DNA from: Rhodoferax sp.
Lineage (GTDB): Bacteria; Pseudomonadota; Gammaproteobacteria; Burkholderiales; Burkholderiaceae_C
Assembly (NCBI GenBank): GCA_030685025.1
Contig: JAUXWC010000294.1
Location: forward strand, 1 to 39,968
Direction: 5' to 3'
Length of the DNA: 39,968 nucleotides
Below, piece after piece: positions 1-7,813 of this stretch; position 1 is the first letter of the stretch; every line of letters begins with the position of its first letter. Under the pieces are notes generated by a model. It searched no databases. It was given only the letters and a program-made list of their open reading frames with translations, and was not told the origin of the DNA. A program made the translations under genes and the position numbers.

Positions 1-474
1 GTAGCTGGCGCGGCTGATGCCGTACTGCTTGGCAATCGACGAGTTGTAGCCGGTGCAGTCGATCAGCAGCCGCGCGGAGAACTGGCCGCGCCCGGTATCG
101 ACCGTGACCCCATCGGCCTTCACCTGGTGCGAGCGGTATTCGCACTGGTCCACCACTTCGGAGCCATTGGCGCGGATGGTGTCGACCCAAGCGGGAAGCA
201 GGCGCTTCTCGTCGACATAGGGATAGCGCGGGAACTGGCGCGCGTTCCAGGTCGCCTTGCCGCCGGAAAAGGTGTTGGCCAGAAAACGCGTGACGCCGCC
301 ATAGGTGTAGGGCCGAATCGAGTCGTCCACCACGTTGAGCGGCACAAACCAGCTACGGTTGGTGTTGCCGGCAATGCCTTTTTCAAGCACCAGCACACGC
401 CGTGTGCGCGACAGTTCGGAAGCGATGGCGAGCCCGGCCGGGCCGCCGCCTATGATGACTGCGTCGTATTGCAT
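1..474 (-). CDS. FAD-dependent oxidoreductase, N-terminal part (cut by window edge)
   Basis: The minus-strand frame opens with ATG at 474 and stays open to base 1, so only the first 158 residues are visible. Residues 2-16 form a Rossmann dinucleotide-binding start (YDAVIIGGGPAG). A VLVLEKG strand follows at the usual distance for the second beta strand with its acidic ribose-binding residue. A TNRSWF segment and a later LLIDCTGYNS stretch resemble the lycopene cyclase/flavin monooxygenase-like superfamily of FAD enzymes. Substrate and reaction cannot be assigned because the C-terminal half is missing. The gene heads a minus-strand unit with 123 bp of non-coding sequence upstream. The plus-strand frame opposite is long but shows no family features. 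Confidence 0.8.
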   Translation of the reverse strand, partial: MQYDAVIIGGGPAGLAIASELSRTRRVLVLEKGIAGNTNRSWFVPLNVVDDSIRPYTYGGVTRFLANTFSGGKATWNARQFPRYPYVDEKRLLPAWVDTIRANGSEVVDQCEYRSHQVKADGVTVDTGRGQFSARLLIDCTGYNSSIAKQYGISRASY

Positions 475-1069
475 GGGGGTTCCTGTTTGAGAGCACTTTG
501 TGGCAGCACGGCAGTATGCCCGATCAGGGGCGTTAATGCTCCCCACAGGCATCGATCAAGCCGCTGTCGGCGTCGCGCAACCATCACTCACATTGCCTCA
601 GCCGCCGGAGCGTTGCAGGTTCAGCGCCAGCAGGCGCTTGAGGATGTCTCCGTCGGGCATGTCGGGGGTGTAGTCGCTCCAGCCGTAGGCGGCGGCGACG
701 GCGGCGTCGAGTTGCTGGTGCGCCATGGTGAGCCATGCCGGGCGCTGGTTGTACAGATTGGTGAGGGTTCTCTTTTGCAGCGCCTTGAGGTCGGCCTCAA
801 TGATGCCGGGCCTGGGTTCGATGCGGTCGGGATAGGGCGATGTGCTCATGCCCATCGGGATGACCTCGGGCACGCGATGCGTCCACTCGGGCGGGTTGAG
901 CCAGTTCTGGCGCAGGTCGTTCAGGCGTTTGGCGGCTTGGGCGACGGTTATGGCTTTGCTTCTTATGGATGGGCTGTTGGTGGCTGCCCTGTTGCCTGGC
1001 GTGCTGCTGTCGGGTGAACCGCGGGTTGGTGTGCCACTGCTTGCGGCGTCACCGGGTTGGCGTTGGCCC

Positions 1070-1147
1070 GGCGGGGGCGGGGCGGACGCCGGGGGCTCAT
1101 ACGCTGCGCTTTTTGAAATCGCCCCCAACATCCGCCCCGCCCCCGCC
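1070..1147. repeat. Hairpin repeat element, copy 2 (long form)
   Basis: Arms at 1070-1096 and 1121-1147 are inverted repeats of 27 nt with three mismatches. The outer 17 nt (GGCGGGGGCGGGGCGGA) pair perfectly. The 24-nt loop at 1097-1120 is identical, in inverse orientation, to the loop of the element at 1543-1610. It lies inside the methyltransferase relic and is translated in frame. Confidence 0.8.
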
Positions 1148-1179
1148 TCACGGTGTTCGCGGTTCAAGCCAATACCCCC

Positions 1180-1208
1180 CGTCATTGCGAGCGTAGCGTG
1201 GCAATCCA
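1180..1208 (+). repeat. TCATTGCGAGC-type dispersed repeat, single arm
   Basis: The 29-nt stretch CGTCATTGCGAGCG...GGCAATCCA matches one arm of the palindromic elements at 20844-20920 and 37303-37379. Only one arm is present. It is read through in the methyltransferase relic, where its complement encodes [10 protein letters not shown]. Confidence 0.8.
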
Positions 1209-1542
1209 CTGTCGCCAATTGCCGCGTCATGCCGTCAACGAAGCACGGAATCAGGGCGCCGCCCTCCACTGCCTCCGTTTGCTGGTGCGCGGTGTCAAAG
1301 GGGGTCAAGCCGGCTGGGAAGGGGTAGGTTTCGAAGCAGGTGGTGGGTGTGTAGCGCGGGTCGTTTCCCACGCCGAGCCAAGTGCCCATGCGCAGCGACC
1401 AGAGTTCGTGGAAGCGGCTGTGCAGGATGCCACCAAGTTCGCTACGCATCTGCTTGTCCCCGAGAAACGGCGGATTCCCGATCACCACGCTCGCCTTGGG
1501 CCACTGGGCTTCGACTGGCGTGCCCAGGTCGCGCAGAGGCGT

Positions 1543-1610
1543 GGGTGGGGCGGATGTCGGGGGCGATTTCAAAAAGCGCAGCGTATGAGCCCCCGGCGTC
1601 TGCCCCACCC
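1543..1610. repeat. Hairpin repeat element, copy 1 (short form)
   Basis: Inverted arms at 1543-1564 and 1589-1610 (GGGTGGGGCGGATG paired with CGTCTGCCCCACCC at the outer ends) enclose a 24-nt loop at 1565-1588. The loop's reverse complement is identical to the loop at 1097-1120. The arms differ in sequence and length from the other copy, but the hairpin shape is kept. Confidence 0.8.
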
Positions 1611-1656
1611 GCGCCTCGAAGTCCGAGCCAACACCGGGCGAAATGAAATCGGGATC

Positions 1657-1690
1657 TGACCCCCATTTCTGCATGACCCCCATTTCTGCA
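1657..1690 (+). repeat. Perfect 17-bp tandem repeat (two units)
   Basis: TGACCCCCATTTCTGCA occurs twice back to back (1657-1673 and 1674-1690), preceded by AAATCGGGATC. It sits where the methyltransferase relic loses homology to its family, just after the codons for GDYIFAE. The GACCCCCATTT core resembles extragenic REP-like elements. Confidence 0.75.
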
Positions 1691-1851
1691 AAGATGTAGT
1701 CGCCCGTGCTGCCCGGCGTTGGCACGCCCAGCAACTGGCATAGGTCGATGAAGTGCGGCTGCGCGCCTTGGCGTTCGTTCAGCTCATGGGCGGGGCCACC
1801 GGGGCCCCATTTGGCGATGAATTGTTGCGGGGTCATGGGTGGCAGTTTGCC

Positions 1852-3042
1852 CTAAGTTCCGTGCAGGCTTCGTGATGCTGACACGGCCCGTGCCAGTGCC
1901 TCATAGTCCGACAACTCGTTGTAGATCTGCGCCGAAATCCTCACCCACAGCCGGCCATTGAAGGCGAGAACCGGCACCTCGATGCGGTGCTGCGTCCACA
2001 GCTTGTCATGCCACAGCCGGGCGTTCTCCTCGGTGGCGGCGGCGGCGGCAGGTAGCGGCAAGGTCACCATGGCCGAGAACAAACTCGCCGGCGCAGGCAG
2101 TTCAACCGACCAATGCTGGCACAACAACACCGCCGCGGCAGCGGCCTGCTCGCGCAGCACTTGCCGGTAGCGCACAGCGCCAAAGGCCTCGACAAAGTCC
2201 AGCGCCGCCGTCATGGCCAACCAGGCGCTGTAGTCGCGCGTGCCCTGCCAGTCGAACTCAAGCGGAAATCCGCTGTCGTGGAAATTGGAGATTACCGCCG
2301 GGTGCAGATCCTGGGCGACCGACGCCGAGGCATAGAGGAACGCACAGCCCTTGGGCGAGAGCAGCCACTTGTGGCAATTGCCAACATACCAATCGGCCCC
2401 CAGCTCATCGAGCGCCAGCGGCAGCAAACCTGGCGCGTGCGCGCCGTCAACCAGCACCCGCACCCCCAGCGGCTGACAGACCGCCACGATCTCGGCTACC
2501 GGCGCCTGCACCGCCAGGGTCGAGGAAATGTGGTCCACCACCACCAGGCGCGTGCGCGGCGTGATGGCACTCCAATAGGCCTCCAGAATCGAGTCCGACC
2601 CCTCCAAGGGAAACCCCACCTGCACCAGCCGCACCACCAGGCCCAGGCGCTCGGCCAGGTAGTGCACGGTGTGGCGCACGGCCAGGTAGGCATGGTCGGA
2701 CAGCACCAACTCGTCACCGGCCTGCCACTTGATCGACCGCAGCACGGCGTTGACCCCCGTGGTGGCGTTTTCAACCAGGGCCAGGCGCTCGGGACGGGTT
2801 GCCAGAAACGTGGCCAGACGGGTACGCGCCGCCACCAGGGCCGCAGGCAACTCGTCCGACATGAAGCGCACGGGCTGGCGCTCCAGACGCTCACGCCATT
2901 GGTGCTGGGCCGCCAGCACGTACCGGGGCGTGGCGCCATAGGAGCCATGGTTGAGGAAATGCATGGACGATTCGAGCGCCCAGAAGTGGCGCAAGCCGTG
3001 GCCAGGGACCGCCGAGGAAAGTGCTTTGAGTTCAAAAGACAT
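1852..3042 (-). CDS. Class V aminotransferase family PLP enzyme (isopenicillin-N-epimerase-like)
   Basis: A 396-residue fold-type I PLP enzyme. The N-terminal FLNHGSYGATPR segment is typical of the isopenicillin N epimerase/cysteine desulfurase-like branch. ENATTGVNAVLRS binds the cofactor phosphate, VDGAHAPG (about 198-205) gives the pyridine-nitrogen Asp, and GNCHKWLLSPKG places the Schiff-base lysine at about residue 225. The start at 3042 (MSFELK) is chosen because upstream codons in this frame run into the GlxA-like gene. The substrate is unknown: desulfurase, epimerase and kynureninase-like activities all share this fold. It lies 19 bp downstream of the GlxA-like regulator on the same strand and is probably co-transcribed with it. 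Confidence 0.87.
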   Translation of the reverse strand: MSFELKALSSAVPGHGLRHFWALESSMHFLNHGSYGATPRYVLAAQHQWRERLERQPVRFMSDELPAALVAARTRLATFLATRPERLALVENATTGVNAVLRSIKWQAGDELVLSDHAYLAVRHTVHYLAERLGLVVRLVQVGFPLEGSDSILEAYWSAITPRTRLVVVDHISSTLAVQAPVAEIVAVCQPLGVRVLVDGAHAPGLLPLALDELGADWYVGNCHKWLLSPKGCAFLYASASVAQDLHPAVISNFHDSGFPLEFDWQGTRDYSAWLAMTAALDFVEAFGAVRYRQVLREQAAAAAVLLCQHWSVELPAPASLFSAMVTLPLPAAAAATEENARLWHDKLWTQHRIEVPVLAFNGRLWVRISAQIYNELSDYEALARAVSASRSLHGT

Positions 3043-3061
3043 GGCGCATTGTTCCGCAAGT

Positions 3062-4048
3062 TCAGTCGCCTGCACCGAACTGACGCCGGTAGGCCGAAGG
3101 CGTGGTGTTGAATGCCGCCGCAAAGTGTTGCCTAAGCGAAGCGGCACTGCCCAGGCCGGCACGCGCCGCCACATCGTCAACCGACCGATCGGTGGTCTCC
3201 AGCAGGCGTTGCGCGAGCGCCAGGCGTTGACTGAGCAACCATTGGCCGACGGTCACGCCGGTCAACTGGCGAAAGTGCCGCGTGAAAGTGCGCCGACCCA
3301 TCGTGGCGCGCGCGGCCAACTCGTCCAGGCTGTGCGGCTGATCGAGTTGGCGCAGCACGCCGTCAAGGACCTTCGACAGGCGATGGCCGGCGCCCGACGC
3401 CGCCAGCGTGTGCTCAATGAACTGCGCCTGCCCGCCTTGCCGGTGTGGCGCCAGCACCATGCGCCGCGCCACGCGGTTGGCTACTTCGGCGCCCCAGTCG
3501 CTGCGCAGCAGGTGCAAACAGCAGTCCAGCCCGGCCGCGGTACCGGCGGAGGTGACCACGTCGCCCTCGTCCACGTACAACACATCGCGATCCAGCGTGA
3601 CAGCCGGATAACGCGCGGCAAACCGGTCGGCGCACTGCCAGTGCGTGGTCGCCCTGCGACCCTCCAGCAGCCCGGCCTCGGCCAGCACGAAAGCCCCCAG
3701 ACACAAGCCTACGATGCGCGCCCCGGTGGCGTGGGCATAACGCAGGGCTTCCAGCAGGGCTTGCGGCGCGGGCTGTGCCGGGTCGCGCCAGGAGGGCACG
3801 ATCACCGTGCCCGCATCGCCCAGGGCGTCCAACCCAAACGGTGCCCGCACCTCAATGCCTGCCGTGCTGCGCAAGGGACCGGTCTCGGCCGCGCAGACCT
3901 TCAGTGCGAACGGCGGTAGGCCCGAATCCTGCGTGTTCTCCCCGAACACCAAGCAGGGCACCGACAAATGGAACAGGCTGATGGCGTCAAACGCAATCAC
4001 CGCCACGCTGGAGGTCTTGCGCTCATGGAGAGGGCGATGGCGGGACAT
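3062..4048 (-). CDS. GlxA-family transcriptional regulator (DJ-1/PfpI domain plus AraC HTH)
   Basis: A 328-residue regulator in two parts. Residues 12-200 form a DJ-1/PfpI amidotransferase-like domain with the elbow cysteine in VGLCLGAFVLAEAG (C116). Residues 225-325 form an AraC/XylS double helix-turn-helix (SLDELAARATMGRRTFTRHF, then VDDVAARAGLGSAASLRQHF). The family regulates uptake and breakdown of quaternary amines and other nitrogen compounds. The gene is divergent from an isochorismatase-family hydrolase across about 210 bp, a common arrangement in which the regulator controls its neighbour. The start at 4048 gives a normal-length N terminus. The effector is unknown. Confidence 0.92.
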   Translation of the reverse strand: MSRHRPLHERKTSSVAVIAFDAISLFHLSVPCLVFGENTQDSGLPPFALKVCAAETGPLRSTAGIEVRAPFGLDALGDAGTVIVPSWRDPAQPAPQALLEALRYAHATGARIVGLCLGAFVLAEAGLLEGRRATTHWQCADRFAARYPAVTLDRDVLYVDEGDVVTSAGTAAGLDCCLHLLRSDWGAEVANRVARRMVLAPHRQGGQAQFIEHTLAASGAGHRLSKVLDGVLRQLDQPHSLDELAARATMGRRTFTRHFRQLTGVTVGQWLLSQRLALAQRLLETTDRSVDDVAARAGLGSAASLRQHFAAAFNTTPSAYRRQFGAGD

Positions 4049-4167
4049 GGCCCGATTCTATCGAATATTGTCATTTGGGCCACTGTTCAGACGATCCGCG
4101 AACCGAAACAATGACCCCATGGACAGCACCGTTGCCGTTCAAACCAAGCTTCAACATCCAACAACCC

Positions 4168-4200
4168 GTTGAGGACAGCGTTAAAGGTCTGTCCCGCAAG
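4168..4200 (+). repeat. GGACAG/CTGTCC leader element, first of two units
   Basis: A 33-nt unit, GTTGAGGACAG followed by TCTGTCCCGCAAG after a short spacer. It precedes a closer copy at 4210-4242 upstream of the isochorismatase gene. Related copies are at 18873-18905 (minus) and 39082-39123. Confidence 0.75.
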
Positions 4201-4209
4201 CTCTAATCA

Positions 4210-4242
4210 GTTGGGGACAGAGCTGAAGATCTGTCCCGCAAC
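4210..4242 (+). repeat. GGACAGA/TCTGTCC leader element, second unit, next to start codon
   Basis: GGACAGA and TCTGTCC can pair as a 7-bp stem. The surrounding 54 nt (4205-4258), immediately before the ATG at 4259, match the 54 nt before the hsp20 start (18910 down to 18857) with four mismatches and no gaps. It includes the TCAGGA ribosome-binding stretch of the isochorismatase gene. Confidence 0.85.
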
Positions 4243-4258
4243 GTATCAGGAAACCACC

Positions 4259-4876
4259 ATGACAAATCCCACCTTCCCCACGCCCGTGCGCGCCCTGATC
4301 GTGATCGACGTCCAGAACATCTACGTCGACGGACCACTGCTGATCGAATACCCGCCGGTGCAGCAGTCGCTGCAACACATCGGCCAGGCCATGGATGCCG
4401 CCCGCGCCGCTGGCATACCCATCGTAGTGGTGCAGGAAGATGGCTTTGGCCGGGGCACACGCGGCTGGGAACTGCATGAAGTCGTGCGCAGCAGGGCCTT
4501 CGAGCACCACGTCAACAAAACCCTGCCCAGCGCCTTCACCCACACCGGTTTGGCGGACTGGCTGGCTGAGCGCCACGTCAATACCCTGAGCGTGGTGGGC
4601 TATATGACGCACAACTGCAACGCCTCCACCCTGATCGAGGCGCGCCACCTGGGTCTGAGCGCGGAGTTCCTGCACGATGCAACCGGTGCCGTGCCCTACG
4701 CCAACACCGCCGGACGCGCCAGCGCCGAGGAGATCCACCGCGTGTTCAGCGTGGTGTTCGAGTCCAACTTTGCGGCAGTGATCAGTACCGAGCAATGGAT
4801 CGCGGCCGTGCAGTCCAAACAAACCCTGCCGCGCGACAGCGTGATGGCCAGCAACCAGCGCACCAAGGCCGGCTGA
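4259..4876 (+). CDS. Isochorismatase-family cysteine hydrolase
   Basis: A 205-residue cysteine hydrolase with the family's catalytic triad visible: Asp17 in VIDVQN, Lys87 in HVNKTLPSAF, and Cys120 in GYMTHNCNAST, preceded by the usual turn. Relatives include isochorismatase, nicotinamidase and N-carbamoylsarcosine amidase. The divergent GlxA-type regulator suggests an amide or carbamoyl substrate rather than isochorismate, but this is inference. The start is set at 4259, after TCAGGA at good spacing. The frame extends upstream to 4169 only by reading through the repeat units at 4168-4242, which are non-coding leader. The enzyme is probably cytoplasmic. Confidence 0.9.
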   Translation: MTNPTFPTPVRALIVIDVQNIYVDGPLLIEYPPVQQSLQHIGQAMDAARAAGIPIVVVQEDGFGRGTRGWELHEVVRSRAFEHHVNKTLPSAFTHTGLADWLAERHVNTLSVVGYMTHNCNASTLIEARHLGLSAEFLHDATGAVPYANTAGRASAEEIHRVFSVVFESNFAAVISTEQWIAAVQSKQTLPRDSVMASNQRTKAG

Positions 4877-4939
4877 GTTCAGACGGCCGTGCGTCGCGAG
4901 GTGTCTGGGCTTGGTTTGGTCTGATTTCCCGCGCTTCGG

Positions 4940-5983
4940 TTACTTGAAGGATTTGATCAGAAACGCCATCACCGCTTTGGCTGCCGCCTCGCGTGCCTTG
5001 CTGTCACCCTCCATGCTGGCCCCTTTGTCAGCGCAACGCTCGCGCCCAATCTCCTTTGCTTTGTCTTGAGACAGGGCCTCGCCGCTGCGGCGGTCACGCA
5101 TTTTGAAGTCAGCGAGGTCATACTCAAGTGGGCACCCCTCTTTGGTCTTGGTGTTGAACGGCAGGTTGATGCGTCGGCTGTTGTCTACATCAAACTTGTG
5201 GCGCGCCCCCGGCAGGACGACAAACTCGGTCGGCGTGCCGACGGCAGCGATGCGCTGCGCGTAACTGCGACAGTCGCTCATATAGGTGTAGTCATCAGCG
5301 TCACCGTGTACGAACAGCATCGGCTCGGGGCTGAACGCACCAGGCTTGGGCGTCACCGCCAGGGCGCCAGCGCAACCGCCGCTGTACAGGGCCACATGGG
5401 CGGCAAAACGCAGGCCAGATGGGGCTGAACCGGTGATGATGGACAGCACCCCGCTGCGCACGGCGGTAATGCCCCCACGCGAAAAACCCATGACCGCGAT
5501 GCGCTTGGGATCAATGCGCGGATGACTGGCCAGCAGGCCAAGCGCGGCAAAAGAATCAGCCGTGTCGGCCACAAACGGGACCTGGCTCTGATCTTCGCCG
5601 GTGGACTTGACGCCACGCGGACCGAAGACATCAACCACGAAGGCGGCAATCCCCTGATCGTTCAGAAGTTTGGCCCAATAGGTGACCTGCTCAGGGTAAA
5701 CGCCGCCCGCACCGTGCACCAGCACCACCGCTGGCAGTTTGGCGGCGGTCGCCACACTGGGCGGCAGGACCAGTTCCCCTTGGGCAGTGGCCGCAGGTCG
5801 CGGGCGACCCGACTGGATCAGGTCGAGTACGGTTGCCGGTGTGCTGGAAGCAAAGCTGTACAAACCACTGCCCGGTCCACTGCGGAAATCCTCCACGGAA
5901 GTCACTGTCTGTGCCGGCGTCGTGGCACTAAAGAACACCACGTACACACCAACGGTCAGGAATCGTCTTGACTTGAAACACAT
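4940..5983 (-). CDS. Exported dienelactone-hydrolase-like alpha/beta hydrolase
   Basis: A 347-residue protein with an N-terminal hydrophobic signal (about residues 8-25, ending near TTPAQT), so it is probably periplasmic. The alpha/beta hydrolase core has VVLVHGAGG (oxyanion region), the nucleophile elbow MGFSRGG, the acid in FVHGDADDYT and the histidine in GARHKFD, in the order typical of dienelactone hydrolase-like enzymes. Two extra cysteines near the C terminus (EGCPLEYD, RERCADKG) may form a disulfide. The start at 5983 is preferred because it begins the signal peptide. An upstream ATG at 6040 would overlap the PEP-CTERM gene, which ends 22 bp before this gene on the same strand. The substrate is unknown. 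Confidence 0.85.
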   Translation of the reverse strand: MCFKSRRFLTVGVYVVFFSATTPAQTVTSVEDFRSGPGSGLYSFASSTPATVLDLIQSGRPRPAATAQGELVLPPSVATAAKLPAVVLVHGAGGVYPEQVTYWAKLLNDQGIAAFVVDVFGPRGVKSTGEDQSQVPFVADTADSFAALGLLASHPRIDPKRIAVMGFSRGGITAVRSGVLSIITGSAPSGLRFAAHVALYSGGCAGALAVTPKPGAFSPEPMLFVHGDADDYTYMSDCRSYAQRIAAVGTPTEFVVLPGARHKFDVDNSRRINLPFNTKTKEGCPLEYDLADFKMRDRRSGEALSQDKAKEIGRERCADKGASMEGDSKAREAAAKAVMAFLIKSFK

Positions 5984-6005
5984 GATTTCGCGCCGGCCCT
6001 GGACC

Positions 6006-6620
6006 TCAGACTTTCCGCCGGACAAGTGCCAGCGCGCCAAGTGCGCTTAACAGCAACAAGATGGATTCTGGCTCAGGCACGGGCGTACCTGGTTCCTCCG
6101 TGGTGCGACCCACATCACCCGCGTGCACGGCCATGGCGTAAGCATTGGAGTAAGCCAGGATAGAGTTGTTGCTGTAGCTCTCCGTGCCAACCCCAGGCGA
6201 AAAGAACCACCAAATGTTGTTGTCCGCATTGATCGCATTCGACCAGTACACGGGACGCATGGCCGCATCAGTTACCAAGCCCGGAAAATGGCCAGTGGTC
6301 ATGTCGCCAGCAGTCCAAAGATTCCCCATCTCGCTGTCTCCGACGGCCACCGTCGTGGGCAGACGCCAGCCGCTGCCCAGGCCGGTCGCCCAGGCGTCGG
6401 CATCGTTCCAGATCAAATGACTCGGATCAAACAGCGTAACTGAACCAGCACCATGATGAACGTCGCGCAACCAAGTGATCCCTTGAACGCTGTCGTAGTA
6501 GGCGTCAACCCCGGCGATACCGTCCAGATAGCGCGCCTGTAGCGTCGCCTGCGCGGGAGCAGCCATGATGAGCACGGCAGCGGCGGTTAACATGGCATGG
6601 AAACATTTGCGGACTTGCAT
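6006..6620 (-). CDS. PEP-CTERM sorting-domain protein
   Basis: A 204-residue secreted protein with a signal peptide (AMLTAAAVLIMAAPAQA) and a complete C-terminal PEP-CTERM tag: VPEPESILLLL, a hydrophobic helix and a basic VRRKV tail. Exosortase recognises such tags and sorts these proteins to the cell surface, usually alongside exopolysaccharide production. The central region (ITWLRDV, then a W-rich stretch with GLGSGWRLPT) resembles the Lcl/DUF1566-like C-terminal domain of surface proteins. The start at 6620 follows AGGAGA at good spacing (6625-6634). No exosortase gene is in this window, so the machinery must be elsewhere. Confidence 0.9.
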   Translation of the reverse strand: MQVRKCFHAMLTAAAVLIMAAPAQATLQARYLDGIAGVDAYYDSVQGITWLRDVHHGAGSVTLFDPSHLIWNDADAWATGLGSGWRLPTTVAVGDSEMGNLWTAGDMTTGHFPGLVTDAAMRPVYWSNAINADNNIWWFFSPGVGTESYSNNSILAYSNAYAMAVHAGDVGRTTEEPGTPVPEPESILLLLSALGALALVRRKV

Positions 6621-6809
6621 CTTGATTTCTCCTGTTGTGTTTGAACGAACAAACTCACAGCAACAACCATGCCACGATCCAGATCGACTTTGATCCAGCT
6701 TCAAGATCTCCTTTGTGATCAACAGCTTATGGTTGATATCCAAGACATCGTCCACCCGTTGCGGGGCGCTGAGCCAAGCGATTCTTTCGACGCTGTAAAT
6801 CCGGTTTGT

Positions 6810-6823
6810 GATACAGATGTATC
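6810..6823. promoter_or_regulatory. Inverted repeat just upstream of the LuxR-type gene
   Basis: GATACAGATGTATC has 6-bp arms around a 2-bp centre. It ends 15 bp before the ATG at 6839 and overlaps the likely 5' leader. It could be an operator for autoregulation, but this is inference from position only. Confidence 0.35.
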
Positions 6824-6838
6824 TAAGTGGGCGCGTAC

Positions 6839-7813
6839 ATGACCACGGTGCCGATGTCCGCCATCAATCAACTGGTGCTGTCCTTGTACCGCGATGGCCG
6901 GGATTTGCTGCTGCACCAGTTTCAGGACTGGGCACTGGAGCAAGTCAGCGGCGTGATTCCATTCGACTCAGCCTGCTGGGGCAACGCTGCGTTGGAGCCG
7001 ATCAAGGTGCATTGGGTACACCTCTACAACTGCGACAGTTCCGTCCTTGAGGCTTGCTCGCCCTACGTTCCACATGATTTTTTTCGTGCCAAATTGATGG
7101 CGCACCCAGGCGTGAGCGTCGCCATGTCGGACCTGCTCGCGCGCGGACGCCTGGCGCGAACGGAGTTGTATCTGAAGGTCGGCAAGGCCTATCAGGTGGA
7201 GTGGTCGCTGGGCACCTTGCTGGTCGAACCGATGTCATCCTTGTCCGAGTACATCACGCTGTGGCGGCACGACCCGCAGCGGCCGTTCACGCAAACCGAG
7301 CGTGTGGCCAAGGAACTGCTGATGCCCCACCTGGTGGAGGCGTTTCGGGCTGTCCTTCTGCGGCACTTCCTGAAAGAACGCGAGACGCAGCGCAAGGTCT
7401 GGGCGTTGGTCGACCAGCAGGGATTTATCCGCGAAGCGGCACCTGCCTTCAGCTCGTGCCTGCGTTCTCACTGGCCAGACTGGCATGGCAATCGTCTGCC
7501 GGATGAATTGGCAGCGTGCGTGATAGAGGGGCGAGCATTCAAGACCAAGGCGCTCGACATTGAGCTTTCGCAAAGCGAGAGCCTGCGCTTTCTTGAAGTG
7601 AAAGCAAGGAGCTCGCTGGACAGGTTGACCGCCAGGGAAAGTGAAATTGTGACCCGCTTCGCCAATGGCGAAACCTACTCCGCCATCTCGACCGCCTTGA
7701 CGCTGGCGCCCGCCACGGTACGCAATCACTTGTCGCGTTGCTATCGGAAGTTGGGCGTCAACAGCAAGGCGGAACTGGCAAAGTTGGTGGCCAACAAACG
7801 CCCCGTCAGATGA
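6839..7813 (+). CDS. LuxR-type HTH transcriptional regulator
   Basis: A 324-residue protein. The C-terminal 60 residues are a GerE/LuxR helix-turn-helix (LTARESEIVTRFANGE, then APATVRNHLSRCYRKLGV). The N-terminal 250 residues have no recognisable receiver Asp pattern and no clear autoinducer-binding signature. They look like a GAF/PAS-like sensor region, but I cannot name the ligand. ATG at 6839 is used; a GTG at 6827 in the same frame is possible, and neither has a strong ribosome-binding site. The stop codon overlaps the start of the next gene as ATGA (7810-7813), so the two regulators are probably translated together. Confidence 0.85.
   Translation: MTTVPMSAINQLVLSLYRDGRDLLLHQFQDWALEQVSGVIPFDSACWGNAALEPIKVHWVHLYNCDSSVLEACSPYVPHDFFRAKLMAHPGVSVAMSDLLARGRLARTELYLKVGKAYQVEWSLGTLLVEPMSSLSEYITLWRHDPQRPFTQTERVAKELLMPHLVEAFRAVLLRHFLKERETQRKVWALVDQQGFIREAAPAFSSCLRSHWPDWHGNRLPDELAACVIEGRAFKTKALDIELSQSESLRFLEVKARSSLDRLTARESEIVTRFANGETYSAISTALTLAPATVRNHLSRCYRKLGVNSKAELAKLVANKRPVR

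Larger units (their letters stand above)
598..1836 (-). pseudogene. Eroded MmeI-like class I DNA methyltransferase with in-frame repeat insertions
   Basis: A 412-codon frame is built from recognisable but non-contiguous pieces of an MmeI-like (type IIL/BREX-like) adenine methyltransferase. The N terminus is [14 protein letters not shown]. Catalytic motif [17 protein letters not shown], is at about residue 117. A target-recognition piece contains [13 protein letters not shown]. The C terminus contains [24 protein letters not shown] and a terminal [11 protein letters not shown]. Family members are usually around 900 residues or more. The SAM-binding motif I and most of the N-terminal domain are absent, so catalysis is unlikely. 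Foreign-looking stretches between the pieces coincide with short dispersed repeats (1070-1147, 1180-1208, 1543-1610, 1657-1690), all read through without a stop. It lies 15 bp after the class V aminotransferase. It could still be expressed as a remnant protein. Confidence 0.65.

Noticed and set aside
127-1017. Long plus-strand open frame opposite the FAD enzyme and methyltransferase
   Set aside because: Antisense to recognisable genes. Composition shows Arg/His/Gln/Val bias typical of shadow frames in high-GC DNA, with no family features.
2113-3111. 332-codon plus-strand frame opposite the class V aminotransferase
   Set aside because: Shadow of a gene with a visible PLP lysine and conserved motifs.
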